Shown in pieces: positions 24,694-32,906 of a DNA stretch of 39,089 nucleotides. Source of the DNA: Arachnia propionica (lineage in GTDB: Bacteria > Actinomycetota > Actinomycetes > Propionibacteriales > Propionibacteriaceae); NCBI GenBank assembly GCA_002748325.1, contig PDSD01000021.1:1-39089 (forward strand), written 5' to 3'. The notes below the pieces were generated by a model, which saw only the letters and a program-made list of their open reading frames with translations, was not told where the DNA came from and made no database searches. The position numbers and the translations under genes were made by a program. Each line of letters begins with the position of its first letter. Position 1 is the stretch's first letter.

Positions 24694-25072
24694 CGCTATC
24701 AATTATGCCTGCTGCCGGCGAGGTTCGCGCAGCCAGGGAGTCGCTGAGCAGAACCACGCTGGCGGCTACCAGTGCTGGCAGCCACAACGAGACGGGGCTG
24801 GCCAGAATGACGATCGCCGATCCAAGCACCACGTTCACCGCTAGCCGCTGGGGATAGTCCAACCGTTGCCGGGAAGCGGGCGCGATCCAGCGACGCCACA
24901 CCACCGCGTAGCCCAGCAGCGTGAATACACACAGCACCCCCGCCAACCAATCGCTGCCAGCTAAGTGCCACAGCGACCACAACGCACAAGCCAGTAGCCC
25001 CAAATGGCCCAGGAATAGTGTTACGGAATACCACCGGATTGGCTGATCCGCTGCGGCTGCCTGCTTAGTCAT
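24686..25072 (-). CDS. Small integral membrane protein, unknown function
   Basis: A 128-residue protein with about four hydrophobic helices (around LFLGHLGLLACALWSLWHLA, LAGVLCVFTLLGYAVVW, LAVNVVLGSAIVILA and LWLPALVAASVVLLSD). The start MTKQAAAADQP at 25072 overlaps the end of the DUF1003 gene by 8 nt, and its stop overlaps the mrp start. The family is not recognised. Its place between DUF1003 and mrp in a tightly overlapping operon matches small membrane-protein genes at the same spot in mycobacteria (Rv1230c-Rv1231c region; from memory). No catalytic motif is visible. Confidence 0.65.
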   Translation of the reverse strand: MTKQAAAADQPIRWYSVTLFLGHLGLLACALWSLWHLAGSDWLAGVLCVFTLLGYAVVWRRWIAPASRQRLDYPQRLAVNVVLGSAIVILASPVSLWLPALVAASVVLLSDSLAARTSPAAGIIDSDE

Positions 25073-25550
25073 GCTTCTCCTCGAGTCGGTCGAGAGCTTT
25101 GTGCAGGTCTCGTAGCTCGCCGCGCACGAAATCACGGGTTGCCAGCTCACCTAGGTGCATGCGGATGGCTGCGATCTCGCGGGCGAGGAAGTCCATGTCT
25201 GCCCGGGATTGGGCTGCGATCCGCCGATCCTCGTCCAGGCTCAGCTTGTCTCGGGTCTCTTGCCGGTTCTGGGCCAACAGGATCAGCGGAGCCGCGTATG
25301 AGGCCTGGGTGGAAAAGAACAGGTTGAGCAAGATGAACGGGTAAGGATCCCAGGCGAATCGGTACAGGCCAACTATGTTTAGCGCGATCCAGATCACGAC
25401 GAACACCGTCATGTAGGCGATGAATCGGCCGGTGCCCATGAACCGGGCTGAGGCCTCAGCGAAATCGCCGAACGCCTCGGAATCAATCCACACCTTAGGC
25501 AGCCGCCGCCGACGGGTCTGCGGGGTGGACAGGGACTCTTGCTTAGCCAT
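25065..25550 (-). CDS. DUF1003 family membrane protein
   Basis: A 161-residue DUF1003 protein. The family core is clear: FMGTGRFIAYMTVFVVIWIA (first helix), WDPYPFILLNLFFSTQASYA, then PLILLAQNRQETRDKLSLDE after the second helix. A cytoplasmic C-terminal helix rich in Arg and Glu follows. Its function is unknown. It overlaps the MgtE-N/CBS gene upstream by 8 nt and the next membrane-protein gene by 8 nt, so all are coupled. The link to an MgtE-like regulatory protein suggests a role in metal or membrane homeostasis, which is inference. Confidence 0.9.
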   Translation of the reverse strand: MAKQESLSTPQTRRRRLPKVWIDSEAFGDFAEASARFMGTGRFIAYMTVFVVIWIALNIVGLYRFAWDPYPFILLNLFFSTQASYAAPLILLAQNRQETRDKLSLDEDRRIAAQSRADMDFLAREIAAIRMHLGELATRDFVRGELRDLHKALDRLEEKHD

Positions 25551-26814
25551 TGCCCACTTCCTCCCTGGTCACATCGTCCATGTGCTCCGAGCGCCAGTCG
25601 TCAGGCAGCATGTGGTCGAGCAAGTCGTCAACCGTCACGGCCCCCACTAACTGATTCTTGCGGTTCACCACCGGGGCCACAACCAGGTTGTAGATCGCGA
25701 AGAACCGGCTCACCTGGGCCAGCGGGCTGTCGGTGGACATTGGCTCCAAGTTCGTATCCAACATGCTGGCAACCAGCAGGGTTGGGGCCGAACGCAGCAG
25801 CTGTTGGATGTGGACGGCCCCCACATAGCGACCCGACGGCGTCTCCAACGGCGGGCGGCACACGAACACCATGGATGCCAACGCCGGGGTGAGTGCCTCC
25901 TGGCGGCAGCGCGCTAGGGCCTCGGCGACAGTCGCATCCGTGTCGACGATGATTGGCTCTGGGGTCATCATGCCGCCAGCGGTGAAATCGTCATAGAGCA
26001 GCAGCCGCCGCACATCCGAAGCTTCCTCTGGCTCCATGTGGCTAAGCAGGCTTTCTGCCATCTCGTCTGGGAGTTGCCCGACGAGGTCTGCCGCATCGTC
26101 GGGATCCATTTCCTCGATGATGTCGGCGGCGCGCTCAGTGTCCAGGGTTGAGATCAGCTCTATCTGCTCGTCCTCGGGTAGCTCCTCGATGGCCTCGGCC
26201 AACGACTCGTCGTCGAGTGCCGCGACTACGGCGCTTCGTTGCTCTGGCTCCAAGTCGTGCAGCTGGCGGGCCACGTCGGCTGGTTTCATGTCGGCGAAAT
26301 CCGCGACGATGTGAGCGGCTGTGCGCCCGGCCGACAGCGTCAGCATGGGTACCGTCTGCCAGGACACCACCTCGGTTTGGCCGCGGCCACCGAAGCCGAA
26401 TCGGCTGACGTTCTTGCGGGTGTTGAGGGCCACTGCTCGCAGCTCCCATTCTCGGCTGCGCACTTCCAGCATCGAGACGTCAAAGATGCGGCTCGGGGTT
26501 TCCCTCGGCACGCTGGAATCAAACAAATCGCGTGCCACCAGCAGCTCGGAATCCCGCCGTTGGAAGCGGCGGGTGTCTACTTGGCCACGGATCGCGACCT
26601 GGTTGATGGTGATGCTGTGCACCCGAATCATGGGCACGAAGATCAGTTGCCGGGCGAATAGCTCGGCCACCAGTCCGCGGACCCGTGGTGCCAAATTTCC
26701 GCTTCGCAGGTAGAAGACCACGTCCTTCACTCGGCCAACCTGGGTGCCAGTGGCGTCGACGAGGGGCAGGCCGATAACCCGGGAGATAAAGACGTGCTCG
26801 TCGTTGGTCTTCAT
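25543..26814 (-). CDS. MgtE N-terminal domain and CBS domain protein
   Basis: A 423-residue soluble protein. A PRC-barrel-like first part (VIGLPLVDATGTQVGRVKDV) precedes a MgtE-type superhelical N-domain (around DVARQLHDLEPEQRSAVVAA and EEMDPDDAADLVGQLPDE). Two CBS motifs follow (MMTPEPIIVDTDATVAEAL and LEPMSTDSPLAQVSRFF). The membrane channel of true MgtE is absent, so this is the sensor part alone, as in mycobacterial Rv1232c. CBS domains commonly bind adenosyl ligands or Mg2+. ATG 26814 is chosen because TAGATT ends 8 nt upstream; the in-frame ATG 75 nt further up lies beyond this promoter box. It heads the operon DUF1003, membrane protein, mrp. Confidence 0.88.
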   Translation of the reverse strand: MKTNDEHVFISRVIGLPLVDATGTQVGRVKDVVFYLRSGNLAPRVRGLVAELFARQLIFVPMIRVHSITINQVAIRGQVDTRRFQRRDSELLVARDLFDSSVPRETPSRIFDVSMLEVRSREWELRAVALNTRKNVSRFGFGGRGQTEVVSWQTVPMLTLSAGRTAAHIVADFADMKPADVARQLHDLEPEQRSAVVAALDDESLAEAIEELPEDEQIELISTLDTERAADIIEEMDPDDAADLVGQLPDEMAESLLSHMEPEEASDVRRLLLYDDFTAGGMMTPEPIIVDTDATVAEALARCRQEALTPALASMVFVCRPPLETPSGRYVGAVHIQQLLRSAPTLLVASMLDTNLEPMSTDSPLAQVSRFFAIYNLVVAPVVNRKNQLVGAVTVDDLLDHMLPDDWRSEHMDDVTREEVGNG

Positions 26815-26821
26815 AGGAGTG

Positions 26822-26827
26822 AATCTA
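26822..26827 (-). promoter_or_regulatory. -10 box of the MgtE-N/CBS operon, leaderless type
   Basis: On the minus strand TAGATT is followed by 7 nt and the ATG at 26814. The nearby AGGAGT is on the plus strand, not a ribosome site for this gene. Confidence 0.5.
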
Positions 26828-26847
26828 CACCGCCAAACCAGATCGTG

Positions 26848-26878
26848 TTGAGTGCGGCCGCTAGAGTGTCGGTAGGCT
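26848..26878 (+). promoter_or_regulatory. Possible promoter of the alpha/beta hydrolase gene
   Basis: TTGAGT (26848-26853) and TAGGCT (26873-26878) are 19 nt apart, with the gene start 28 nt further on. The spacing is slightly long, so confidence is low. Confidence 0.35.
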
Positions 26879-26905
26879 CGTCGCAGCAACTAGGAAGACG
26901 GCAAG

Positions 26906-27688
26906 ATGAAACTTGAATGGACGATTTTTGACCCGCCTGCCGAGCATGGCCCGGTGCTGTTGCTGGGGGCTAGTTTGGGCGGTAATTCGGCCAGGCAGTG
27001 GACGCCGGTAGCCCGACAGCTCGCCCGGCGGGCCACGGTAGTCTTCGTGGATTTGCCGGGGCACGGGGCCTCGCATGGCTGGGATGATGATGAGCCCGCC
27101 ACCCTGGAAAGTGTGGCTGCAAGCATCGTTGCCGTGGCGCGACAGGTGCGGCAGCGCTTCCCGGGACGGCCGTTGTTTTTCGCGGGACTCTCCATCTCGG
27201 GTGCCACCGCCTTGTACCTTGCTCGCGACTACGCCGCCGAGCTTGATGGTATCGCAGTGGTGGCATCCGCGCCGAAGATTGGGGAACCAGCCGCGTGGCA
27301 CGAACGGGCGCAGTTGGTGGCAGCAGGCGGCACCGCACAGCTGGTGCCGGCCACGCAGCAGCGATGGTTCAGCCCCCAATTCCAAGCCGAACAACCAGAC
27401 CTCGTCGCAGCGATCATGGCCGACCTGGCGGCTGCCGACGATCACAGCTACGCCCAGCTGTGTCGAGCGTTGGCAGTGCATGACCTGCGTGCCGAGCTGG
27501 CCGGGATCACGCTGCCCGCGCTGATTATTGCCGGCGAAGCGGACGAGACCACCCCGCTGGCCCAAGTGCGCGACCTCGCTTCGGCTCTCCCGCAGGCAAA
27601 ACTGACAGTGCTACCGGGCGCGGCGCATCAGGTGCCAGCTGCTAAGCCGGTCGAGGTGGCCGCCGAACTGCTGGAGTTCTGCGGCTAA
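26906..27688 (+). CDS. Alpha/beta hydrolase
   Basis: A 260-residue alpha/beta-hydrolase fold protein. The nucleophile elbow is GLSISG (Ser96), the acid is probably Asp213 in AGEADETTP, and the base His241 in GAAHQVPAAKP; PGHGAS around residue 51 is the loop before the cap. The layout resembles 3-oxoadipate enol-lactonases, but no aromatic-degradation genes are nearby, so the substrate stays open. AGGAAG lies 9 nt upstream of the ATG. It is divergent from the MgtE-N/CBS operon and ends 7 nt from the convergent gnd. Confidence 0.85.
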   Translation: MKLEWTIFDPPAEHGPVLLLGASLGGNSARQWTPVARQLARRATVVFVDLPGHGASHGWDDDEPATLESVAASIVAVARQVRQRFPGRPLFFAGLSISGATALYLARDYAAELDGIAVVASAPKIGEPAAWHERAQLVAAGGTAQLVPATQQRWFSPQFQAEQPDLVAAIMADLAAADDHSYAQLCRALAVHDLRAELAGITLPALIIAGEADETTPLAQVRDLASALPQAKLTVLPGAAHQVPAAKPVEVAAELLEFCG

Positions 27689-27695
27689 GCGTGGC

Positions 27696-29132
27696 TCAGG
27701 CCTCGACCTCGCTTTGGTCCCCGCTCCAAAGCGTGTGGAAACTGCCATCGGCGTCGACGCGACGATAGGTGTGGGCGCCGAAATAGTCGCGCTGCGCCTG
27801 AATCAACGCGGCGGGCAGCCTAGGGGAGCGCAGCCCGTCGTAGTAGGCCAGTGAGGACGAGAAGGCGGGTGTGGGGATACCAGCCTTGGCTGCCAGGGCC
27901 ACGATTCGGCGCCACGATTCCAGCCCTTCGGCGACCGCGTTGCTGAAGTACTCGTCGCTTAACAGCAGCGCCAACTGTGGGTCACGTTCGTAGGCTTCGG
28001 TGATGCGGTTCAGGAACCGGGCCCGAATGATGCAGCCGTCGCGCCAGATGCGAGCCATCGCTCCCCGGTCGATGTGCCAGTCGTATTCGTCGCTGGCGGC
28101 CGCGATCTGGTCGAAGCCTTGGGAGTAGGCGACGATCTTCGAGGCGTACAGCGCTCGTCGCACGTCCTCGATGAAACCGGCCTCGTCGGCGATCGCAATA
28201 GGCTGGGTGCCGCCCGGCAGTGCGGTGGCGGCTTGGCGTTGCGGCAGCTGCGAAGACAGGGCACGGGCGAAGGTCGCCTCGGCGATCCCGGTTACCGGAA
28301 CCGCCAGATCAAGTGCGCTTTGCACCGTCCAGGTGCCTGTGCCCTTCATTCCGGCCTGATCGACCACCACGTCCACGAACGGGCGGCCAGTCTTGGCATC
28401 GACGTGCTGCAACACCTCGGCCGTGATCTCGACTAGGTAAGACTCCAGGTCGCCGGTATTCCAGTCTTGGAAGATCTGGCCGATGCGCTCTGGGGACGCG
28501 CCCAGCCCCGCTCGAAGCAAGGCGAAGGCCTCGCCGATCAGCTGCATGTCGGCGTATTCGATCCCGTTGTGCACCATCTTTACGAAGTGCCCGGCACCGT
28601 CCGGGCCGACATGGGTGCAGCAGGGGACGCCGTCGACCTTAGCCGAGATTGACTCCAGCAGCGGGCCGAGCGCTTCGTAGGATTCCGGTGAGCCGCCAGG
28701 CATGATCGCTGGCCCGGTCAAGGCACCCACCTCGCCGCCGGAAATACCGGTGCCTACGAAGTGCAGGCCATGTTCTCGCAGCGCGGCCTCGCGGCGGCGA
28801 GTGTCGGTGAACTTCGAGTTGCCGCCGTCGACGACGATGTCGCCGGGCTCCAGCAGCGGGATCAGCGAGTCGATGGCCGCATCAGTCCCGGCGCCAGCCT
28901 GCACCATTAGCACCACTCGCCGCGGCCGCTGCAACGAGGCGACGAAATCGGCCAACTCGTAGCACGCGACGAAGCTGCCGTCGGTGCCGTGCTGGTCGAT
29001 CAAAGCTTGAGTTTTAGCTGCCGTCCGGTTGTAGACCGCGACGGTGTAGCCCCGGCTGGCAAAGTTGCGGGCCAGATTGGACCCCATGACGGCCATCCCG
29101 ACCACGCCGACATCTGCGACTGCCTTCGACAC
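27696..29132 (-). CDS. gnd: 6-phosphogluconate dehydrogenase, decarboxylating
   Basis: A 478-residue enzyme of normal length. GVVGMAVMGSNLARNFA binds NADP+, VDGGNSKFTDT and GISGGEVGA bind substrate, and the catalytic lysine lies in HFVKMVHNGIEYADMQ. The C-terminal helical domain has the sequence GTGTWTVQSALDLAVPV. It makes ribulose 5-phosphate and CO2 in the oxidative pentose phosphate pathway. The start is GTG at 29132 with AGGAG 5 nt upstream. The 152-nt gap to pepP contains a 6-bp hairpin GCCGCC-TGCCT-GGCGGC (29244-29260), a weak terminator candidate for pepP. Confidence 0.95.
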   Translation of the reverse strand: MSKAVADVGVVGMAVMGSNLARNFASRGYTVAVYNRTAAKTQALIDQHGTDGSFVACYELADFVASLQRPRRVVLMVQAGAGTDAAIDSLIPLLEPGDIVVDGGNSKFTDTRRREAALREHGLHFVGTGISGGEVGALTGPAIMPGGSPESYEALGPLLESISAKVDGVPCCTHVGPDGAGHFVKMVHNGIEYADMQLIGEAFALLRAGLGASPERIGQIFQDWNTGDLESYLVEITAEVLQHVDAKTGRPFVDVVVDQAGMKGTGTWTVQSALDLAVPVTGIAEATFARALSSQLPQRQAATALPGGTQPIAIADEAGFIEDVRRALYASKIVAYSQGFDQIAAASDEYDWHIDRGAMARIWRDGCIIRARFLNRITEAYERDPQLALLLSDEYFSNAVAEGLESWRRIVALAAKAGIPTPAFSSSLAYYDGLRSPRLPAALIQAQRDYFGAHTYRRVDADGSFHTLWSGDQSEVEA

Positions 29133-29284
29133 GGTTACTCCTAGTGCTGCTCGGTGGCTTGCGGTGCTTCGTCGAGCCTAGTCCACAGCCAAACCAAGCG
29201 AGGGGGAGACCGTCATCTGGTCTGGGCGAAGCGCGGCACAGTAGCCGCCTGCCTGGCGGCGAGCTCTGGGTGTGCTGGTTGGCC

Positions 29285-30742
29285 TCAGGCGGGGGCACCT
29301 GGTGCCGGGGCCGCCTGGCAGCTGGCCAGCCACGCTTCGACGTCGTCGGGGTCCCGGGGCAGGGCCGCAGACAGGTTCTCGCAGCCGTCCGCAGTGATCA
29401 GCACATCGTCCTCGATCCGAATGCCGATGCCACGGTACTCTGCGGGAACCAGCAGATCGTCATGCTTGAAGTAAACACCCGGCTCGACTGTGATCACCAT
29501 GCCTTGCGCCAGGGTGCCATGCCGGTACACCTCGCTGCGGGCCTGGGCGCAATCGTGGACATCCATGCCCAGATGGTGCGACGTGCCGTGCACCATCCAG
29601 CGACGGTGATACCCGCCGTCGGGGGCCAGCGACTCAGCTGCGGTACCGGGAAGCAGCCCCAGCTCTTCGAAGAAGTCAGCCAAAACCGCGATTGCCGCGT
29701 TGTGCACGTCAATGAACTTCGCGCCGGGACGGCAGGCCGCGATGCCAGCGCTCTGGGCGGCCAACACCGCCTGGTAGACCCGGCGCTGGGCCGGAGTGAA
29801 GCGGCCGCTTACCGGCAAGGTGCGGGTGATGTCGGCGGTGTACAGCGTGTCCAACTCGACCCCGGCGTCCAACAGGATCAGGTCGCCGTCGTGCAGGTCA
29901 CCGTCGTTGCGGATCCAGTGCAGCGCGTTCGCGTGATCGCCGCTGGCGGAGATCGTGTCGTAGCCGACGGCGTTGCCCAGATGGCGGGCATGCAGCCCGA
30001 AGATGCCCTCTACCCAGCGTTCGCCGCGGCCTCGTGCCACGGCCACGGGCAGGTCATGGGCGACGGCCTCGAACCCCACCTTGGTGGCGGCGCAGGCCTC
30101 GCGCATCTGCTCGATCTCGAACTCGTCTTTGATCAGGCGGAACTCCGACAGCTGCTCGGCCAGCTTGGCGTCGGCCGCCTCATCGGCCCCGCCTCGCGCC
30201 TCGTCGACGAGCTGGGTCACCGCCGGGTCGGCGTCGCGCACCACCAGCAGTTGGTCACGTCCAGCCAAGAACTCGGGCAGGTCGCGCAGGTCGCGGCACT
30301 CGATGCCTACCCGGGCACCCATCTCTGCCAGGGAGTCGCGCCGCCCCACCCACATCTCACCGTAGCGGGCACTAGCGTAAAACTCCTCATCAGTGCGCGG
30401 CGCGCGCGGCCGATAGAACAGGATCGGCGCCGGGGCCAGTACCAGCACCGAATCCGGCTCGCGGTCGGTGCCCAACCCGGCGAGCCAGGCGAAAGCGGTG
30501 TGGGGGCGGAACCGGTAATCGGTGTCGTTTGACCGGACCTTGAGCGGGCCCGCAGGTACCACCAGCGTGGCACCAGGGAAGGCTGCGACGGCCGCCTCGC
30601 GCCGGGCCGGAGTCCACTTTGCTGCAGGCAGCGGTGGCGGCAGGGTGGCATCCTCAGCCCAACCGTCCACGATGAAGCGCTTGAAAGCCGCCGAATAGGG
30701 GTGGCGGCGATTGGCGGAGTTCTCTGGATCCGATTTCGACAT
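29285..30742 (-). CDS. pepP: Xaa-Pro aminopeptidase (M24B)
   Basis: A 485-residue aminopeptidase P. An N-terminal AMP_N domain (FRPHTAFAWLAGLGTDREPD) is followed by the pita-bread catalytic domain. Metal ligands are visible in LLDAGVELDTLYTADITRT (two Asp), GTSHHLGMDVHD (His), ITVEPGVYF (Glu) and GIRIEDDVL (Glu). It removes an N-terminal residue before proline. ATG 30742 is chosen because TACCAT ends 7 nt upstream; an in-frame ATG at 30778 would lie in the divergent promoter. It is divergent from the zinc-ribbon gene. Confidence 0.93.
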   Translation of the reverse strand: MSKSDPENSANRRHPYSAAFKRFIVDGWAEDATLPPPLPAAKWTPARREAAVAAFPGATLVVPAGPLKVRSNDTDYRFRPHTAFAWLAGLGTDREPDSVLVLAPAPILFYRPRAPRTDEEFYASARYGEMWVGRRDSLAEMGARVGIECRDLRDLPEFLAGRDQLLVVRDADPAVTQLVDEARGGADEAADAKLAEQLSEFRLIKDEFEIEQMREACAATKVGFEAVAHDLPVAVARGRGERWVEGIFGLHARHLGNAVGYDTISASGDHANALHWIRNDGDLHDGDLILLDAGVELDTLYTADITRTLPVSGRFTPAQRRVYQAVLAAQSAGIAACRPGAKFIDVHNAAIAVLADFFEELGLLPGTAAESLAPDGGYHRRWMVHGTSHHLGMDVHDCAQARSEVYRHGTLAQGMVITVEPGVYFKHDDLLVPAEYRGIGIRIEDDVLITADGCENLSAALPRDPDDVEAWLASCQAAPAPGAPA

Positions 30743-30748
30743 GGCTTC

Positions 30749-30754
30749 ATGGTA
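30749..30754 (-). promoter_or_regulatory. pepP: -10 box of pepP, leaderless type
   Basis: On the minus strand TACCAT is followed by GAAGCC and the ATG at 30742. Confidence 0.5.
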
Positions 30755-30786
30755 GGACCATTGCCGTGAAGAAGCCACGTGGCTGT

Positions 30787-30792
30787 TACAGT
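30787..30792 (+). promoter_or_regulatory. -10 box of the zinc-ribbon gene, leaderless type
   Basis: TACAGT is followed by 7 nt and the ATG at 30800. Together with the pepP box on the other strand it makes a compact divergent promoter region of 57 nt between the two start codons. Confidence 0.5.
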
Positions 30793-30799
30793 CCTATCC

Positions 30800-31467
30800 A
30801 TGCATGCAGAACCCGCCGATCAACAACGGCTGCTCGACGTCGCCGATCTAGACACCCAATTGGCCAAGTTGCAGCACACCGCCAAGACGTTGCCGCAGCA
30901 CGAGACATCAAACTAGCGGTGAACCGGGCCGAGGCCGATCTGCAGCCGGTGCGGGCGCGGCTGGAACGTGACCAAAAACGGGTGCAGGACGGGACTGTCA
31001 CCGATGGCAAGATCCTGGCCGATCTGCTGGCCGAGATCGAGCGGCTGAAGAGTCGGATATCCGACCTTGAGGACGCCCAACTTGAGGTGATGGAACAGCT
31101 GGAGGAGGCTACCGCCGAGCTGGCGAGACTGACCGAGCGACAAGCCGAGGTGGATCGCGACCTGCGGCAGGCAGTCAGCGAGCGAGACGGTCGGGGAGCG
31201 GAATTGAAGGCCGAGGCAATGGAAGTGGCCGCTACCCGCAAGAAGCTGGCCGCGACGATCCCAACAGACCTGAGCGAACTCTATGAACGGCTGCGGGCCC
31301 ACAGTGGGCTAGGTGCCGCCAAGCTGCATCGGGGGCGCTGCGGCGGTTGCCAGCTGGAACTCACGTTGGCCGACATGGATGCGATTCGCAAGGCGGCACC
31401 CGTCGAGATAGTTCGCTGCCCCGAGTGCGACCGCATCCTGGTGCGCACCAGCGATTCGGGACTGTAA
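30800..31467 (+). pseudogene. C4 zinc-ribbon coiled-coil protein (Rv2229c-like), frameshifted and internally shortened
   Basis: The true N-terminus starts at ATG 30800 (MHAEPADQQRLLDVADLDTQ, then LAKLQHTAKTLPQHE) and stops at a TAG at 30914. The rest of the protein continues in another frame from about 30900 (DIKLAVNRAEADLQPVRARL) through a long coiled coil to a zinc ribbon CGGCQLEL...CPECDRIL near the end. From memory of the family, some 20-25 residues between LPQH and the next conserved helix are missing. The change is thus probably a deletion of about 70 nt that is not a multiple of three. The family is conserved in actinobacteria; its function is unknown (nucleic-acid or protein binding suspected). 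The RNB gene follows directly at the stop codon. Confidence 0.7.
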
Positions 31468-32906
31468 ATGACCAAACGAAACGTTGTCCTACCCGAGGTC
31501 CCCGACGAGATCTCGCACGGGCTGCAACGGCTCCAGCAACGACTGGAATTGCGCACCGAATTTCCCCCGGAGGTGCTGGCCCAGGCCGAGCGGCTCGCCG
31601 AGCAACCCCCTGACTTTGCCGATCACCTTGATCGCACCGACATCGAGTTCGTTACCATCGACCCGCCTGGCGCCGAGGATCTCGACCAGGCGTTGCACAT
31701 CGAACGCGACGGGGACGGCTACCTCGTCCACTATGCGATAGCTGACGTAGCGGCCTGGGTGACTCCCGGCTCGCCAATCGACCGCGAAGCCCACCTGCGC
31801 GGCGAAACCATGTACGCGCCCAGCGCCCGCCTGCCGCTGCATCCCGGTGCGCTCAGCGAAGCTGCCGCTTCGCTGCAGGCCGACGGCCGCGCTAGGCCAG
31901 CGATGCTGTGGGCCCACCGCCTTGACCGCGACGGCAAGGTCATCGAGACGACGCTGCAGCGCGCCATGATCCGCAACCGGGCGAAGCTGGACTACGAATC
32001 CGTACAGGCCGACATCGATGCCGAGCGGGGGCCAGCGACCTTGGGGCTGCTGCGCGAGGTGGGCCAGTTGCGCCGTCAGCTGGAGATCGAACGGGAGGCA
32101 TCAGCCTGAACCTGCCCGATCAGGAAATCGTGGCCGATGCCAGCGGCTGGCGGCCAGAGTTTCGCCAGCTCGCGCCTTGCGAGAACTGGAACGCCCAGAT
32201 CTCGCTGCTGACCGGATTCGCCGCCGCCAAGCTCATGCTCGCTGCAGGCATCGGGGTGCTGCGGGTGCTGCCCCCGGCTGAGGACTGGGCGATTGGTCGG
32301 CTACGACGGGCCGCCCGAACCTTGGGCGTCGAGTGGCCGAAAGGGCAAAGCTATCCAGAGTTCGTTCGTGGCCTGTCGGCGAACGATCCCAAGCAGCTGG
32401 CTGTCTTGGTTAAGTGCACGGTGTTGTTTCGGGGAGCGGGTTACCTTAGCTTCACCGACGGGGCGCCCTCGGGAAACCTGGCGCACTCGGCGTTGGCCGC
32501 ACCGTACGCCCACACCACCGCGCCGCTGCGGCGGCTCGTCGACCGCTACGTGCTTGAGGTTTGCCACAGCGTGGCTGGCGGCCTGCCGGTGCCCGGCTGG
32601 GTCAAGGAGGCATTGCCTGGGCTGCCCGAGGAGATGGCGGCATCGGCTCGGCGGGCAGGCGGGTACGAGCGGGGAGTGCTCGATCTGGCGGAGGCCTTAG
32701 TGCTGTCCAAGCGGGTGGGTGAGATCTTCGACGCCGTGCTGATCGATGTCCACCCCAAGACTGGCATCGGCACCTTCCAAATCGCCGAACCAGCCATCGA
32801 GGCGCAAATCAAGGCCGAGCGGCGCAACCTTGGCAAGCAGATTCGCGTGCGGTTGGACGCCGTCGACCTTGATTCAGCCGAGCTGCGGTTTAGCTACCCG
32901 AACTAG
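31468..32906 (+). pseudogene. RNB-domain exoribonuclease (RNase II/R family), frameshifted by one base
   Basis: The first frame (31468-32109) carries the catalytic RNB start: IDPPGAEDLDQALHIERDGD and VHYAIADVAAWV, with the metal-binding Asp residues. It breaks near 32094. The second frame goes on with GISLNLPDQEIVADASGW, EEWNAQISL-like ENWNAQISL, and APYAHTTAPLRRLVDRYVLE, the conserved RNB end. One extra G in GAACGGGAGG would give ERGGISLNLPDQE, rejoin the frames and give 479 residues. A lost base in a G-run is thus the simplest cause. The enzyme degrades RNA 3' to 5'. It overlaps the convergent DUF4349 gene by 17 nt. Sequencing error versus real mutation is open. Confidence 0.8.

Noticed and set aside
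29144..30532. A 462-codon open frame on the plus strand
   Set aside because: It runs antisense to gnd and pepP, has no recognisable motif and is a by-product of GC-rich codon use.
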